Shown here: positions 51,281 through 62,686 of the stretch, piece after piece
Layout of the letters: each line of letters begins with the position of its first letter
How positions within the stretch are numbered: position 1 is the first letter of the stretch
Assembly: GCF_964340395.1 (NCBI RefSeq)
Contig: NC_135555.1
Span: forward strand, 14,742,246 to 14,806,245
From: Glandiceps talaboti
Lineage: Eukaryota; Hemichordata; Enteropneusta; Spengelidae
Length of the DNA stretch: 64,000 nt
Reading direction: 5' to 3'
Position numbers and translations under genes: made by a program
The notes under the pieces: model-generated
Databases searched by the model: none
Seen by the model: only the letters and a program-made list of their open reading frames with translations
What the model was told of the DNA's origin: nothing

Positions 51281-54200
51281 CTGGAAAAAAATAAATCTTT
51301 TTAATCGTTATCTAATAGATGTACATTAAGACAATATGGGTATATGAGAGTTTATGGTAATTGTTCTTATTGTCTATCAGTTTGAGATTACTCCCGAGTC
51401 GTGCTATCGTATCGACGGCTATTAATACAGAATCGAAATATAGTAAATGTGCCTTGCCATCTATCGCTTTATTCGTATACATAAATATTATATACATGCA
51501 TTCTTTGGAATTGGTACATTTACACTCACTGCTTCCACAGAGTTTCAAAGATATGAGGACCAGTTTCAGTATGAGAGCATTATGGGTATTACTCAGTGAG
51601 CTGAGGATTAGATGATATTGGCAGGCATGCTGTGCAGGCGTATCGTCATGGCAACACAGGGGATAGCATGGCCTTTAACCGTCCTTTGACTGTTACAGCC
51701 ACATACGGTATGATCAGTTATATTTACCGTTTTACGGCAACGACAATCAACATACATAAAATCATTTACACTTACCGTTTTGCGACAACGGAAATTATCA
51801 CAATGATGATTACAAGAGAAAGCAGGCCAAGAATGGCGAACAGTGCCAGTAATTCTACTCCGAGTCCAAGAAGTCCGACAACAGAAAAGTTCTCCTCTTC
51901 CGGATCCTCTCTAACAATAACTTTACCCCTTTCTAGTGTAGGTATGGTGATCCCGGTGATATTCTGTATCTCTGCTAGTCCTTCTTCGATTGCCTCGTAC
52001 AACACTTCTTGGTCTAGGTACATACCTGGGAAATGATTGGACATTGAATGGTAAATTTATAAGTATCCCTAAATGTAATATTTTGATATGGTTTACAAAA
52101 ACCTAGAGGTCCAATGAGTTTGAACGCAAGAGATGAATACAATTATGATGGTTATACTGAGTGCAACCGTCGTACAATTTACCACAGGGAACAGGAAGCA
52201 TAAATGGAAGATTTTGCAAAATTGTTTACTATTTGTACGTTCAATAAACATAAATACATCCATCTAACATTCCCATTTAAGCTACCGTCATGACACATAC
52301 CTGAACCTATGTCCGGTGTTAGTCTTGCGAGGAATGGGACTGCATTTCTCCGTCGTCTGCTGTTCGTTGAGTCACCACCTTGCTGGCAAAGGTCGTTGTT
52401 CTTTGGAGGGCGCACTACTAACATTATCGAATACATGCTATCATCCTCGACGTCAAGTTCTGGGTAACCCGTGGCAACAATGATGTGGGTTTCATTGATA
52501 AACGCGTACAGTTGCTCACTGCATGACAGAGAAAAAGTAGTTGTAAGAATTGTCAAATACTCGATAACGAATTCGAACCGCTAGAGTTATGTACAGAAGT
52601 GCAAATTATAATGTACGTACTTTTTAGGAGAAAACTTCTTGATCAAGTTATGTTGATCTATAATAAACTACCCCTGTCTCCAAAGTTTGACCAGTCCTAC
52701 ATATCCTCAAACTGTATACCGTCATGCACATGTTAGTCGTTAAAGATGATACAAGATCATCCATCCACCACCACTCCCACCCCGGGCTGCCACCCTCTAA
52801 TTCCACCCCCAGTTCACTGGCATCCATTCCTCTACCCTTCTCCAATCCATCCCCACGGTACTATACTGTTGACCACCAACTTACCTTACTTTTGACCCTT
52901 GACCCGGACAGCACATTTGAAAGTTCGTATTGCAGAATTCATTAAGTACTTGAGACACTGCATTTATAAGAAGGTCTTCAAATAAAGACCACTGTGTATA
53001 GAAAATATCATATTAGATTGGAGAAAATAATTACGCCATTAAATCATGATTACAAAGTAACTTGAAATGTGGAGCAGCTTTGATTTTTGTTTGAGTTTGT
53101 CATAATATCATAATTGTGGACGAAAATGACAAATCCTAGCGCAATCAAATAATGTGCAAAGCCACTTTTTGAGTGGGAGGAGATTTGTCATTTTCGTCCA
53201 TGGTAGTTCATTTAGTTGCTGTTGTCTTCATTTGTCAACTTATTGTTGTTGATGTTTTTGTTTTGTCTAATTTGCTTTGTTATTTCAACTTCCACTTTAT
53301 TCAAATGAAAAAAAATTCATTCACCGACTCTTCAATGTACTGCAGACGGTCTTGTGTCTTGCAACTTAGGTCGTACAGGCTGTCGACTGAATTCTTTTAG
53401 AATCTTGGTAAATTCAACGTTCTCAGTCGGAGATTCCGACATTGTACTGCTAGCGGAGACGCACCAAGTAAGAATATGAAATAACACGTGACCTTGGGCA
53501 ACATGAGTACGCCCTCTGTGTTGCGTGACTACAAATTATAGCTCTGATTTATTTTCCGCATCATTGTGTATCAATACTGGATTCTACAGACGTTCAAGTA
53601 ATATATCTTTATGAAGCAATATTACATACACCTGTTAAACACTTACTAATAGCATGGCATATCCTTACCTGATCAATATTTCCAACTATTTTCAATAGCA
53701 CTCCATACTGGGCCTGCTCTTTCTCGTCTGTGTACAATAAAGTGATCGAATTAAGATAATCTATACTCGTACTATGGCGGGAATATTTGAATGACATGAA
53801 AGGGAGCAAAGTTGAGATTTATTTCATCTTAGCTACGTTTATTATAGCATTAGTATTAGTATTAAAACACAGATGAGTCATTTTACCCACCTGTCTCTCT
53901 AATAAGATAGAGCCATAGAAGAGACCTGTTGTACGTATACACTGGGGCATGGTATGGGAAGAAAACAAAGTTTACTTTAGGCACTTTATATCGTTTGGAC
54001 CTTTGTCAAGCAATCGTTCTGTTGTAAAACATACTTCAAAAGATTCGTTTTCAACGAAGTAAAAACATATCATTATACTTACGCGTGCACGTATCACCTT
54101 GGTATTCGTCAGAGCATGCGCACTCACATGTTGATGTTTCAAAGTTGCCACCGTTTTCACACTGCAGTGTGACCTCACAGCTATCTTCACCTAGTGTATG

Positions 54201-55482
54201 TAAAAAAAAGTATTTCCAAAATGCGTCAAACTTCAAATGATTGTTTTAGTGTATGCCTTGAAGTTCTTACCCACATACATTTTTTTTGCAGTGCCAAGGA
54301 ACAAATCCGGTCAATTCAGTATTCATAGCAACGTGAAGGTGAAGTCTTAAGAGTAAAAATTAAAGTTGGCCTTAAAATTTACCACTCACTTTTTTTTATT
54401 AGGTCTAGTGATGAATGTTGTTGGACAGACATTTTGTTTTTATTTTTCATAAATATCTCAAGAACTACGCGTCGGGTCAGAAAACGGAAAGAAGTTTGGA
54501 CAAGGTCAATAAAAGGCCGAGCAGTTATATAAGTATAAATTTAATAACTAAAAAATAAATCAAGGTGAAAAGATATGAAGCTTCCCTGGCGTGTTCATCA
54601 CTCTTTCCCTAAGGGCTTTGTCTTTATAACTTACCTTGGTCACATTTCACAGAATGTCTGCCAACTGTCCATACTAACAGAATCATGATCACTATTGGCA
54701 ATACTTTCCATTTTAACTTCCAATGATATAACCCCATGGTATGAATCTCAGAGATCTAGATGTCTCATCTCATGTGCACTACTACATTTTTGTCAATGTG
54801 CAATTTGTATTCAATAATCAGCTATGTGGAATATACTCTTCTCTGTCTTTTTTTTCAGAATAACCAATTATTCAATTCATCGTTCTAATCAATTGTTTTT
54901 TTCAATCGCGTTCGAACACGTCATATTCGTTCTCCTTCCCAGAGTCCAAAGCGCTAATTATGAGTTCCACATAGATTGCATCGCACTCTGACCATTGGTG
55001 GCGCTCTACAATAATTTTAATGTAACGCCTAATAGTAAAGCGCGTCACCAACGTTTGGAGTATGAAATTACTAGCTGAGTAAGAACTGGTTGCATATGTA
55101 TTTGCTTCTGATGTAACGAAATTCAGGAGAGGTACATCAGACTCTGACTGGCAAGTCACAAAATACAAAGGGAAACATCTAGAAAGTATATTCTAAATAT
55201 ATTACGATGGGGATGGGCGGATGGATGGGAGTGGCGAGGGGTGACCGTCTGCACATTGTATATAATTATGACAATCGTACGTTGAACTCACCTGGAAGTG
55301 ACGTCACAGTTGACAAATCTACAAATATGGTGGTATGCACAGATGATATCGAGTTAGTTGATACAGCATCAGTTGTTTTCCGTTCAGGAGAAACTGTATT
55401 CAAAATACAATATGATCAAGTATAGCCTGGCCATGAAATACTTGAGGATGTATTTGTCTGTAAGTCTGTCTGTCTAGCTGCC

Positions 55483-55553
<71 letters not shown>

Positions 55554-58500
55554 TATTTGAGTGTATTTATCACTTGCTACACATAGATTGACACGAAGTA
55601 AAAATATAATCACCAATACCAGGACAGATATGACCATACGAAAAAGACAACCAGACGTAAATGACAAACGATAAAAATTACAAATATTGAATCAAATGGC
55701 TACCAGTGATGAATTCTATGGACAAACAGGTGTAAGACATCCGAGTTTCCAACAAAAAACATCCCTGAACAAAGATTTTTCGATCATGACAAACTCTATA
55801 GATGTACCTACTGTTATACATTACAGATCATTACAAATATTGTATAACTATATCATAAAAGGAAACAAAAAAGTTTGATTTGGTTTGAACAACAATCACT
55901 AGTTCCCTCTGATGTATACATGAAAAGAGTGCACGATACCATACCCCCTGCAGCTCTAGCTCTATAACACATGGCGTCGGGGTCCCCTAAGCCATTCGGA
56001 TAACCGGGATATACAAACTCGTACGACAGATTATGAAAAAACGATAAGATGTAACTAACAGTCTGCGCGGTAAGCTCTCACCTGTGTTTGCCTGTGTATT
56101 GGCAATGTTTTGAGTTTGATCATCACTTGATGACGTCACTTCAGCTGTCTTAATGGCTGATGGCGATTCAGTGGCTAGATTAAAGGAACAAGCAAACACA
56201 ATACAAAAGTAATGTGACACACAATAAAAACAGTAGCCTTGATAAAGTGTTATTTTATCTGTATACGATGATTTTTCATATTTGTATAAATCTTATCAAT
56301 CTCAATATCTCACCTTCCTCAATGTTTTGTCTTGTCACTAAAATGGATGATGAAGAAACTTCTTGTAATTATATGCTAAATTACGCAAATTTCTTCTGCA
56401 ACATGTCTCATCATTATGCACAGAACACTTCTTCAATCTTTAATAAATGGACAGGTGATTAATTAATAGTCATAAGTGTACTTACCACAACTACTTGTGT
56501 TCTTTGTTGTTGTATCTGTGAAAGATAGACGGGTAACAAACACAGGTTAATTAACAGCTGACAATAAACTGATTGGTGTGTCTTTTGGTGTTGTATGTCA
56601 TTATGATTAAATATTTGTATTTACGAAGTGATTTACCGACTCATTCAACGAAACCAAAATCAGTTTAAATTTCACCCTTATTGAAATGAATATCTAGCAA
56701 AGGAAATTTTATAAACATGCACACACACACATGGTGACGTTCACACACGCACACGCACACACGCGCGCGCAAGTACGCACGCACGCGCGTGCACGCACAT
56801 ACATACATACATACACATATACATACATACATACATACATACATACATACATACATACATACATACATACATACATACATACATAAAACAAATACACAAA
56901 CTAACAAACAAACAAACAAAGCAAACAAACAAACAAACAAACAAACAAACAAACAAACGATACACGTCGTTGCAACTTACTACAAACTCCACATAGCACA
57001 GGACAAAACTTAGGTACAAAGTCTGCCAAAGAACACGTGGATGAATCATACCAGCCAGGATTGGCACCGCAGTACTCGTGTGTATTCTCACATGGTACTG
57101 AAAAATAGAACAAAATATAGCAATGTCTGTTGTTGCATATATTTGTCATTGGAGTATTTTTAACTTTCACATATTTTATCTGCAAGGTATAAATAATTCT
57201 GTAGTGCAAACTCTGACGTTTAGATTGTAACTTTAAAAGATTTAAATATTTGAAATCTTGGCTTTCAAATCAAACTTATGTCATTTATTGTGATATAAAA
57301 GTTCACAAAACATATTGAGAATCAAGAGATGCACTTTTAATGATTGTGAAAATATGTCTTATTGTTAGTGACTTATACACTAAGAACTTATCCAATAAAG
57401 TTTACAATAAAGTTGTAATATACTCACAGCTACAGTCTGTACCGTACCAGCCGTCTGGACATTTACACGTACAGTCATTCTCTACTGTCCCACAGTTCAA
57501 ACACGAGGCTTTGCATTCTGGGAAATAGTTGGAAATTATTGAAAATTGTCAATTGTAAGAAGACTATTTGTAAGAAAAAAAAACTTTTCGCATATCAAAT
57601 AGCTCGGTGAGTAGTGGAGATAACCCGCCACTAGTTGGCGCTGTTGGTATTTTAAATATTGCATTGTGAAGCGCTTCCATTTGCGCTGTGTAAGTTCTTA
57701 CTTTATCTTATCTAGTCGACATAAGAACACGACAGCAACACAACAAAATTGACGTTTTACTCACCACATGGATTGGAGTGCTCTGAACAAAGTCCTAAAA
57801 AGTAAAAAAAAAAAATCAGTTTTTACGTGTCGGGGTTTTTGTCGTGAATATTGAACAATGACTTTCAATCTTTGTGTGACGAAATCATTCTCTGTATCAA
57901 AAGAACACGAAAACTACTAAACCTTGGCCCAGGGGACAGAAGGTATGTTCAGTAAGTTTGGAGGAAATCGTTTGTAATACTATGTTGTCTCTTTCGTTAC
58001 CTCTAACTTGGCATCACGACCCTTGCAAGTTTTTAGTCAATTTTCTGTTAGTCAATACTTAGCTTATCATGTTAAGCTTTTTAGACCGTATGAAATTGAT
58101 CAAAACTATATCTAAATATAATGTTTATTTCAGGATGTCTTTCTTGAAGACGGTTTTCGACATTTTCGTTGTGTGTTTAATTCTGTGTAAGTTGTACCCG
58201 TATTTCCTCTTTGCTACACAGTTCGTCTTCTATGTGCAATAATTCTTTAGCTAATCGCTCACTAGTAGAAATATTACGGTAAGCTTAAAATTAAACGCTC
58301 CTTACTACACATATTATGGTAACATTCGCCGATACCGGATGAACATTTCGTGCATGGACTTCCCTGTTGATATGGATATTGGCCGATCCAGTTACCCCTA
58401 ATAAGTAAACAGAAACATAAACAATAGATGAACACAGATATAATTAGTAAATTATCACTATTACGGGGAATTTCGTTTGTGGTATAATTTAAATGAGAAA

Positions 58501-59062
58501 AAAAGAAACTGCACTATCGATGGAACTTCCGAGAATTCTACAATACTGGTCAATACCATTATTGACCACAACATTGACTTTCGTCTCTTGGATTTTTTTC
58601 TCAATTTTCGATAACTATTTTTTTTTCTTTATTCTAAGGCTACTGAAAATAAATTTGCAATGTGTTTATCAAGTACTTACGACGGTCCATAGTTACAAAC
58701 GATAAACCATGCTTTTGTTACAGCCGTGTTAAGCATATCTGAACAGTATGTAATGCCGCACCCTAGTCCATACGTCTCTGCCCACACAACCTGAAATAAA
58801 TAAATAAACCACTTATTAGCAATTTTGATTCGTCCTAGCTTTGAACGAATGTTGTCAATTTTCTTTTTAATGTTGAAATAAGGCTTGTTTTAGTAAAAAC
58901 TTGGACGAGGTTGATAGTCCAAGCACAGCCATAGGGCCTGAACTTAATTCGTTTTTCTTTATGATATTACTGATAATTTCAATTGTGTGGATATGATCAT
59001 TATACTATGGATTTGATATTAATTAATTATAAATCGCTGTGTTTATTGTATAATGCACGCAC

Positions 59063-59117
<55 letters not shown>

Positions 59118-60387
59118 TATTGAAATTAAGTTTAACATACCTGTGTGTAGTGTCCACATATAGCACCTTGATTACAACTATTACTTTCATAGTGGTAATT
59201 TTCTACTTCACCATACCAGCCGTCTACAGCCACTGACACGTTTGGTCTCTCTTCTACTTCATGCATCCATATGTTCTGTCCAATTACAGCATCATACGGA
59301 GCTATGGCGTCCTGGTTGCCATGGTCCCACGTACAGCCGTCGGACCAAGTCTGGGCCATTACCGCTAAATTCTCGTCCCAAACCTGTCGGAAATTTGCAA
59401 AAATTAACTCGCAACTTAGTAATACTCTTTCACTGAGACTCGAAAATAACACTCTTTCAAAATGTGATTTCGAAAAAAAATGGTTATAAAGCATCATTCG
59501 AAAACAAACTCGAAAATTTCAAAGTTCTGAAATTTGGTTACTCTATAACTTTGTCAGATAAAATGAATTATGTCTTCTGTAGCAGAAAACATTGAACAGA
59601 ACTATAGCTATAACCTCATGTTTCTGTGACAGAGTCCGAAGACTCAAAACAAAATAAATAGTTCGACCAAACTTGTAGGCGGCTGCTATTCAAAATGTTA
59701 ACTTGGATGTTGTTGGTAGGTATTTCAAAAAAGTGCGACGGATATGCTGGTAATTTTGTGTTACCTATATTTTACGTTCTCGCTTTCCGGGCGTTGCCGT
59801 AAAAGGGTCTACAGTTTAACGACGATATCTGCGGTTTTACGACGATATCGACAATTGGCGATTTTAAATTAATGAAATGTATCTCCACATTGTTTTTAAA
59901 AGTTTGGCCTTTTTTGAAAGTATTGAACCCTGGCAAGAATTTACAGAAACTAAAATTCCTCTATGATGGTGTGATTATTAATAATTACACTAATAATTAT
60001 ATTATTGACTACATTATTAATAAATCAATTAAGTAATTTGTCTCATAAGTGATTTTTTTGTGAAAAAATGTAGTCACAAATAAATATAAAAAATAATAGA
60101 ACTAGAAAAAACGCAAATTGAGTATTATGTTTTACATGTACTACCAGACTTACCATATATTTCATGTCTGCCGCCGATGGTGTCACTGAACGTCGGTACT
60201 CGTGGTGGCTCTCAAGCCATATTTCGATGTCCGTGGTTGTGTAGCTGGTCGATCTCTTCTGTCGATGTCTAGCGGTGATTTCTGAAAGCCGAAACTGGTG
60301 AGAGAAACCACGACCAGTCTTCGCAGATCTCCCTGCATAGACAACGCGTTGAAAGTGTAGAAACACGACTAAAAGTGATATCTTCAT
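51193..60387 (-). CDS. Gene C: membrane-anchored CAP protein with EGF and ShKT domains, 622 residues
   Basis: The model has fifteen exons, all joins in phase: 60387-60154, 59383-59141, 58790-58681, 58397-58306, 57794-57765, 57517-57428, 57097-56981, 56515-56486, 56174-56082, 54190-54083, 53727-53669, 52991-52885, 52518-52301, 52025-51776, 51280-51193. Order of parts: signal peptide; propeptide ending RQKR; CAP domain (about residues 52-196); CRISP-like hinge (197-236); EGF-like (237-266); ShKT (267-305); Ser/Thr linkers (306-346); second EGF-like (347-382); juxtamembrane region shared with gene B; TM helix (about 569-591); and a tail of about 30 residues. The layout predicts a type I cell-surface protein, possibly shed by cleavage at RRRR. 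It is a tandem paralogue of gene B. The function is not known. Confidence 0.8.
51776..52025 (-). CDS. Gene C exon 14: membrane-proximal helix and TM segment
   Basis: This 250-nt exon runs from phase 1 to phase 2. It encodes YLDQEVLYEAIEEGLAEIQN, ITGITIPTLERGK, an acidic stretch (EDPEEEN) and a long hydrophobic helix (LLALFAILGLLSLVIIIVII). The donor CG|GTAAGT overlaps an in-frame TAA, so an unspliced or retained form would stop at AKR. Confidence 0.85.
52301..52518 (-). CDS. Gene C exon 13: juxtamembrane region with polybasic site
   Basis: This 218-nt exon runs from phase 2 to phase 1. It encodes EQLYAFINETHIIVATGYP, then a strand (MYSIMLVVRPP), NDLCQQGG and RRRRN at residues 492-496. It is homologous to gene B exon 10 and has a longer insert before the basic run. 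Confidence 0.82.
52885..52991 (-). CDS. Gene C exon 12: juxtamembrane region with CCPGxG motif
   Basis: This 107-nt exon runs from phase 0 to phase 2, with acceptor TATACACAG and donor AAG|GTAAGT. It encodes WSLFEDLLINAVSQVLNEFC and TNFQMCCPGQGSKVS. It aligns along its length with gene B exon 9. Confidence 0.78.
53117..53200. repeat. 84-bp element with 18-bp perfect inverted ends
   Basis: TGGACGAAAATGACAAAT at 53117-53134 is mirrored exactly at 53183-53200. It lies in the intron between gene C exons 11 and 12. Confidence 0.65.
53669..53727 (-). CDS. Gene C exon 11: start of juxtamembrane region
   Basis: This 59-nt exon runs from phase 1 to phase 0 and encodes HEKEQAQYGVLLKIVGNIDQ. It has the same length and phases as gene B exon 8, with similar residues (YGVLLKIVGNI against HGVKIKIFGDI). 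Confidence 0.78.
54083..54190 (-). CDS. Gene C exon 10: second EGF-like domain
   Basis: This 108-nt phase 1-1 exon encodes GEDSCEVTLQCENGG and CECACSDEYQGDTC, six cysteines in EGF spacing. It is the counterpart of gene B exon 7. Confidence 0.87.
54635..54737 (-). CDS. Alternative first exon of gene C: signal peptide joined to second EGF
   Basis: An ATG at 54737 opens 34 codons ending at a strong phase-1 donor (CCAAG|GTAAGTT). The peptide has a basic lead (HWKLKWK), a hydrophobic core (VLPIVIMILLVWTV) and ends RHSVKCDQ, which looks like a signal peptide. Spliced to the exon at 54190-54083 it gives an open 310-residue protein with signal peptide, EGF, juxtamembrane region, TM and tail, but no CAP. 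It could be an internal promoter of gene C, or the true start of a separate gene with the upstream CAP exons ending elsewhere. No transcript evidence is available. Confidence 0.6.
54902..55168 (-). pseudogene. Discoidin (F5/8 C)-like C-terminal fragment, possible exon or relic
   Basis: An 88-codon open stretch ends with a pattern resembling the last strands of an F5/8 type C domain: TRFTIRRYIKIIV, a Trp seven residues on, then IYVELI. A possible acceptor (TTGTGACTTGCCAG) lies at its 5' end and the frame stops at FERD. It lies 165 bases upstream of the alternative first exon of gene C. It could be a terminal exon reached from gene C exon 9, a relic, or chance. Confidence 0.25.
55459..55553. 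repeat. (TGTC)n microsatellite
   Basis: It lies in intron 9 of gene C. Confidence 0.9.
56082..56174 (-). CDS. Gene C exon 9: Ser/Thr-rich linker
   Basis: This 93-nt phase 1-1 exon encodes a polar segment (ATESPSAIKTAEVTSSSDD ... NIANTQANT) that may be glycosylated. It probably corresponds in role to the Thr/Ser linker of gene B exon 6. Confidence 0.65.
56486..56515 (-). CDS. Gene C exon 8: 30-nt linker micro-exon
   Basis: This phase 1-1 micro-exon encodes NTTTKNTSSC, with acceptor ATCTTTCACAG and donor GTAAGTAC. The call rests on good splice sites and matching phase rather than on homology. Confidence 0.6.
56714..56958. repeat. (CA)n-(CG/CA)-(CATA)n-(CAAA)n array
   Basis: It lies in the intron after the ShKT exon and ends about 22 bases from that exon's donor. 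The CG-alternating part could form Z-DNA. Confidence 0.9.
56981..57097 (-). CDS. Gene C exon 7: ShKT domain
   Basis: This 117-nt phase 1-1 exon encodes a six-cysteine ShK toxin-like (ShKT) module: PCENTHEYCGANPGWYDSS, then TCSLADFVPKFCPVLCGVC. The C-terminal CPxxCGxC is typical of the family. In multidomain CAP proteins such modules are common and do not by themselves imply toxicity. The exon is absent from gene B. Confidence 0.85.
57428..57517 (-). CDS. Gene C exon 6: first EGF-like domain
   Basis: This 90-nt phase 1-1 exon encodes ECKASCLNCGTVENDCTC and KCPDGWYGTDC, a compact EGF-like module. No counterpart was found in gene B. Its symmetrical phase would allow insertion or loss without a frame change. 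Confidence 0.85.
57765..57794 (-). CDS. Gene C exon 5: 30-nt hinge micro-exon
   Basis: This phase 1-1 micro-exon encodes RLCSEHSNPC, with acceptor CTTTTTAG and donor GTGAGTAA. It is the counterpart of gene B exon 5 (VNCADHGLSC). Confidence 0.78.
58306..58397 (-). CDS. Gene C exon 4: CRISP-like hinge
   Basis: This 92-nt exon runs from phase 2 to phase 1. It encodes GNWIGQYPYQQGSPCTKC and ECYHNMC, close to the hinge that follows CAP in CRISPs. The acceptor is TTTACTTATTAG and the donor GTAAGGAG. Confidence 0.88.
58681..58790 (-). CDS. Gene C exon 3: end of CAP domain
   Basis: This 110-nt exon runs from phase 0 to phase 2, with acceptor TTTATTTCAG and donor GTAAGTAC. It encodes VVWAETYGLGCGITYC and the CAP signature FIVCNYGPS. 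Confidence 0.9.
59063..59117. repeat. (GACA)n microsatellite
   Basis: It lies close to the donor of gene C exon 2. Confidence 0.9.
59141..59383 (-). CDS. Gene C exon 2: central CAP domain
   Basis: This 243-nt phase 0-0 exon encodes VWDENLAVMAQTWSDGC, IGQNIW, the GWYGEVENY helix and ICGHYTQ. As in gene B, Gln replaces the Glu of GENL, while the helix Glu and the GHYTQ His are present. A (GACA)n array lies 24 bases downstream of the donor. Confidence 0.9.
60154..60387 (-). CDS. Gene C exon 1: signal peptide, propeptide and start of CAP domain
   Basis: This exon encodes 78 residues and ends in phase 0 at ATG before GTAAGTCT. It begins MKISLLVVFLHFQRVVYA, a signal peptide. A basic RHRQKR at residues 40-45 resembles a furin-type site. 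The CAP domain begins with ESHHEYRRSV, where HHEYR stands for the usual HNEYR. Confidence 0.86.
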
Positions 60388-61240
60388 CTTCTATGATATC
60401 TTATACAACAGCTGCAAAATGTTGCAATTTTACAAAATGTCAGGAAAAGATTGAAATTACGAGGACTCCAGCGTTCTAGTGCAACTGTGTTTGCTGCAAC
60501 CATGATAGCGAGTACTAGCAATAACCCACGCAAAATACCCAGCATTGTGGTGCTATCCTCCTAAAATCACCAAAAAAAACCTTTCTCTCAAGTTCCAGAA
60601 TACGGCTAAAAGTCCTCATATTTAGCTTCGTGGGGTTTATACTTAACCAAAGCAAGGCGTGCTATGTTCCATAGACACCACATTGTCAGTGATGGAACGA
60701 ATTCTGACGACACGTTCGTTCGATCATGACGTCACAACTATACTAAGACTGAAGACATATTCAAGATTTCCGAACGCGCAAGATAAACACAATTTTCCGT
60801 AGCCACCCCCCCCCACACACACACACACACCTCCCTTACGTCATCTGACTCATTCTTCTATCAAAAAAAGGGGAAAAAACGACACTTTAAAAACGTTGTC
60901 GAATATTTAAAACTTTATTTAATTCTAAAGTACGTGTATAAACAAATACATATCAACAAATCACGTGATTCTATACAAGTAAAGTACTTCAGTATCTAAA
61001 GTGTACGAGTTGTCGATGACAAGTATCCATCTTCATTTATGTAAATCTTCTGCATGAATATTCAATTTGGAAAATAATTTTCAAACGTACATAGAGATGA
61101 CCAGAATTTATATCAAAAGAATACGAACTGAGACCTGTAAAACCGCAAAATGTGAGGCTAAAAGGTTTGGTCAACATCACATATAACACCTAATAAGCAT
61201 GTTCGGGATTGAGGTGAAAATGTTCCAAGTACTAGCATAT

Positions 61241-61626
61241 TACAGTCAATTTCAAAATACCGTGCACCTTTTCTGTTTGATACAACCACGCAGAAACCAA
61301 CAAGAAACTGCATATGCTACATATTTCCCTCCACATTTAGTCTAAATGAAATAAACCATTTTACATAATTGCAACTCCATGCAGACATTCGGGCACCAAT
61401 GTTTTTCTTAGTATCAAACACCCTATAAAGGGCGCGTAAATGTCCTTTGCGGTGTTCATTTGATGTCTGTATGGTGGCATGTGTAGTTCATTTCACAGTC
61501 ACAAAATGTAGCAAGAAAGTTGAAGAAACTATACTCATTCAATCTTGTAACATGTCCAGTTTTTTCTTGGTTTCTGGGTGGTTGTATCAAAGAGGAAAGA
61601 TGCACTGTATTGTGAAATTCATTGTA
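61241..61626. mobile_element. ~390-bp foldback element, copy 2
   Basis: It is closely similar along its length to 15,826-16,227, including CTCCATGCAGACATT, the shared block GTTTTTCTTAGTATCAAACA, and TCCTTTGCGGTGTTCATTTG. Two such copies 45 kb apart indicate a dispersed non-autonomous element. Confidence 0.75.
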
Positions 61627-61907
61627 AGAAAGCATTTGATCTTTTTAAGGATATCTTAAAGTACCATTAAATGTTTTTCCACTCGAAACCATATAAATTT
61701 TCTTAAAACACTAACCAAAATTTTGTCTACACTAAATATGTACAAAATATCAGTGTATATGTATATGTATATACATATGTACACATGCCAATACACACAA
61801 AATACATCTATGTACATTATGAGTCAAAACATTGAATACACGCATTTGCGCATATTTACAGTGTCACGTACACATAAAAAGTATATATTACATGTAATAA
61901 ACTAAAC

Positions 61908-62067
61908 GTTCGCTCGTTCGTTCGTTCGGTCTTTCGGTCATTCATTCATTCGTTCGTTCGTTCGTTCGTCCATTCATTTATTCATTCATTCATTCATTCA
62001 TTCATTCATCAGTCAGTCAGTCAGTCAGTCAGTCAGTCAGTCAGTCAGTCAGTCAGTCTGTCTGTCA
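61908..62067. repeat. (TTCG)n-(ATTC)n-(CAGT)n array
   Basis: A compound tetranucleotide array in the D-C spacer. Confidence 0.9.
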
Positions 62068-62189
62068 GTCGACGTCATAGATAGACTGTCGATCAAGTAT
62101 ACATTTAATTACAAGAGGATGTGTCTAACATTTACATTTTGAACAACTATTCATTAATTATGAACAATCATACAATTATATTTTAGCCA

Positions 62190-62465
62190 TTGTATGTATG
62201 TATGTATGTATGTATGTATGTATGTATGTATGTATGTATGTATGTATGTATGTATGTATGTATGTATGTATGTATGTATGTGTGTGTGTATGTGTGTATG
62301 TATGTATGTATGTATGTATGTATTTATGTATGTATGTATGTATGTATGTATGTATGTATGTATGTATGTGCGTGAGTGCCTGCGTGCATGGATGGATGGA
62401 TGGATGGATGGATGGATGGATGGATAGATAGATAGAAGATGGATGGATGGATGGATGGATGGATG
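62190..62465. repeat. (TATG)n and (GATG)n array
   Basis: A long TATG array with a TG interruption, then GATG units. Confidence 0.9.
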
Positions 62466-62600
62466 TGTTGACTTAAAGACAAACAATCTCTGAAATAAAA
62501 GTTACATATATAAATTCTAGGAAATCACAAAATGACATCAAATATACTACTTTGTATAATGTATCATTAAAAACTAACTTTCATTTAACAATATAATTCT

Positions 62601-62606
62601 TTTATT
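62601..62606 (-). terminator. Candidate polyadenylation signal of gene D
   Basis: AATAAA on the minus strand lies 81 bases after the stop codon. A second AATAAA at 62674-62669 is only 13 bases after the stop. Confidence 0.4.
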
Positions 62607-62686
62607 TTTTACATCCCCCTGATATTATGCCATGGCCAGTTTTACTATTTCTTGTTTCTTTCGGGTTTTTTATTTCATCCGTTCAG

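Larger units (their letters stand above)
60388..62686. other. Spacer between genes D and C
   Basis: No coding sequence was recognised. It holds a foldback element at 61,241-61,626, (TTCG/ATTC/CAGT)n at 61.9-62.07 kb, (TATG/GATG)n at 62.19-62.47 kb and the poly(A) signals of gene D. Confidence 0.5.

Noticed and set aside
55416-55667. Minus-strand frame with a hydrophobic start (MVISVLVLVIIFLLRVNLCV) as another signal-peptide exon
   Set aside because: It runs straight into the TGTC microsatellite and has no good donor.
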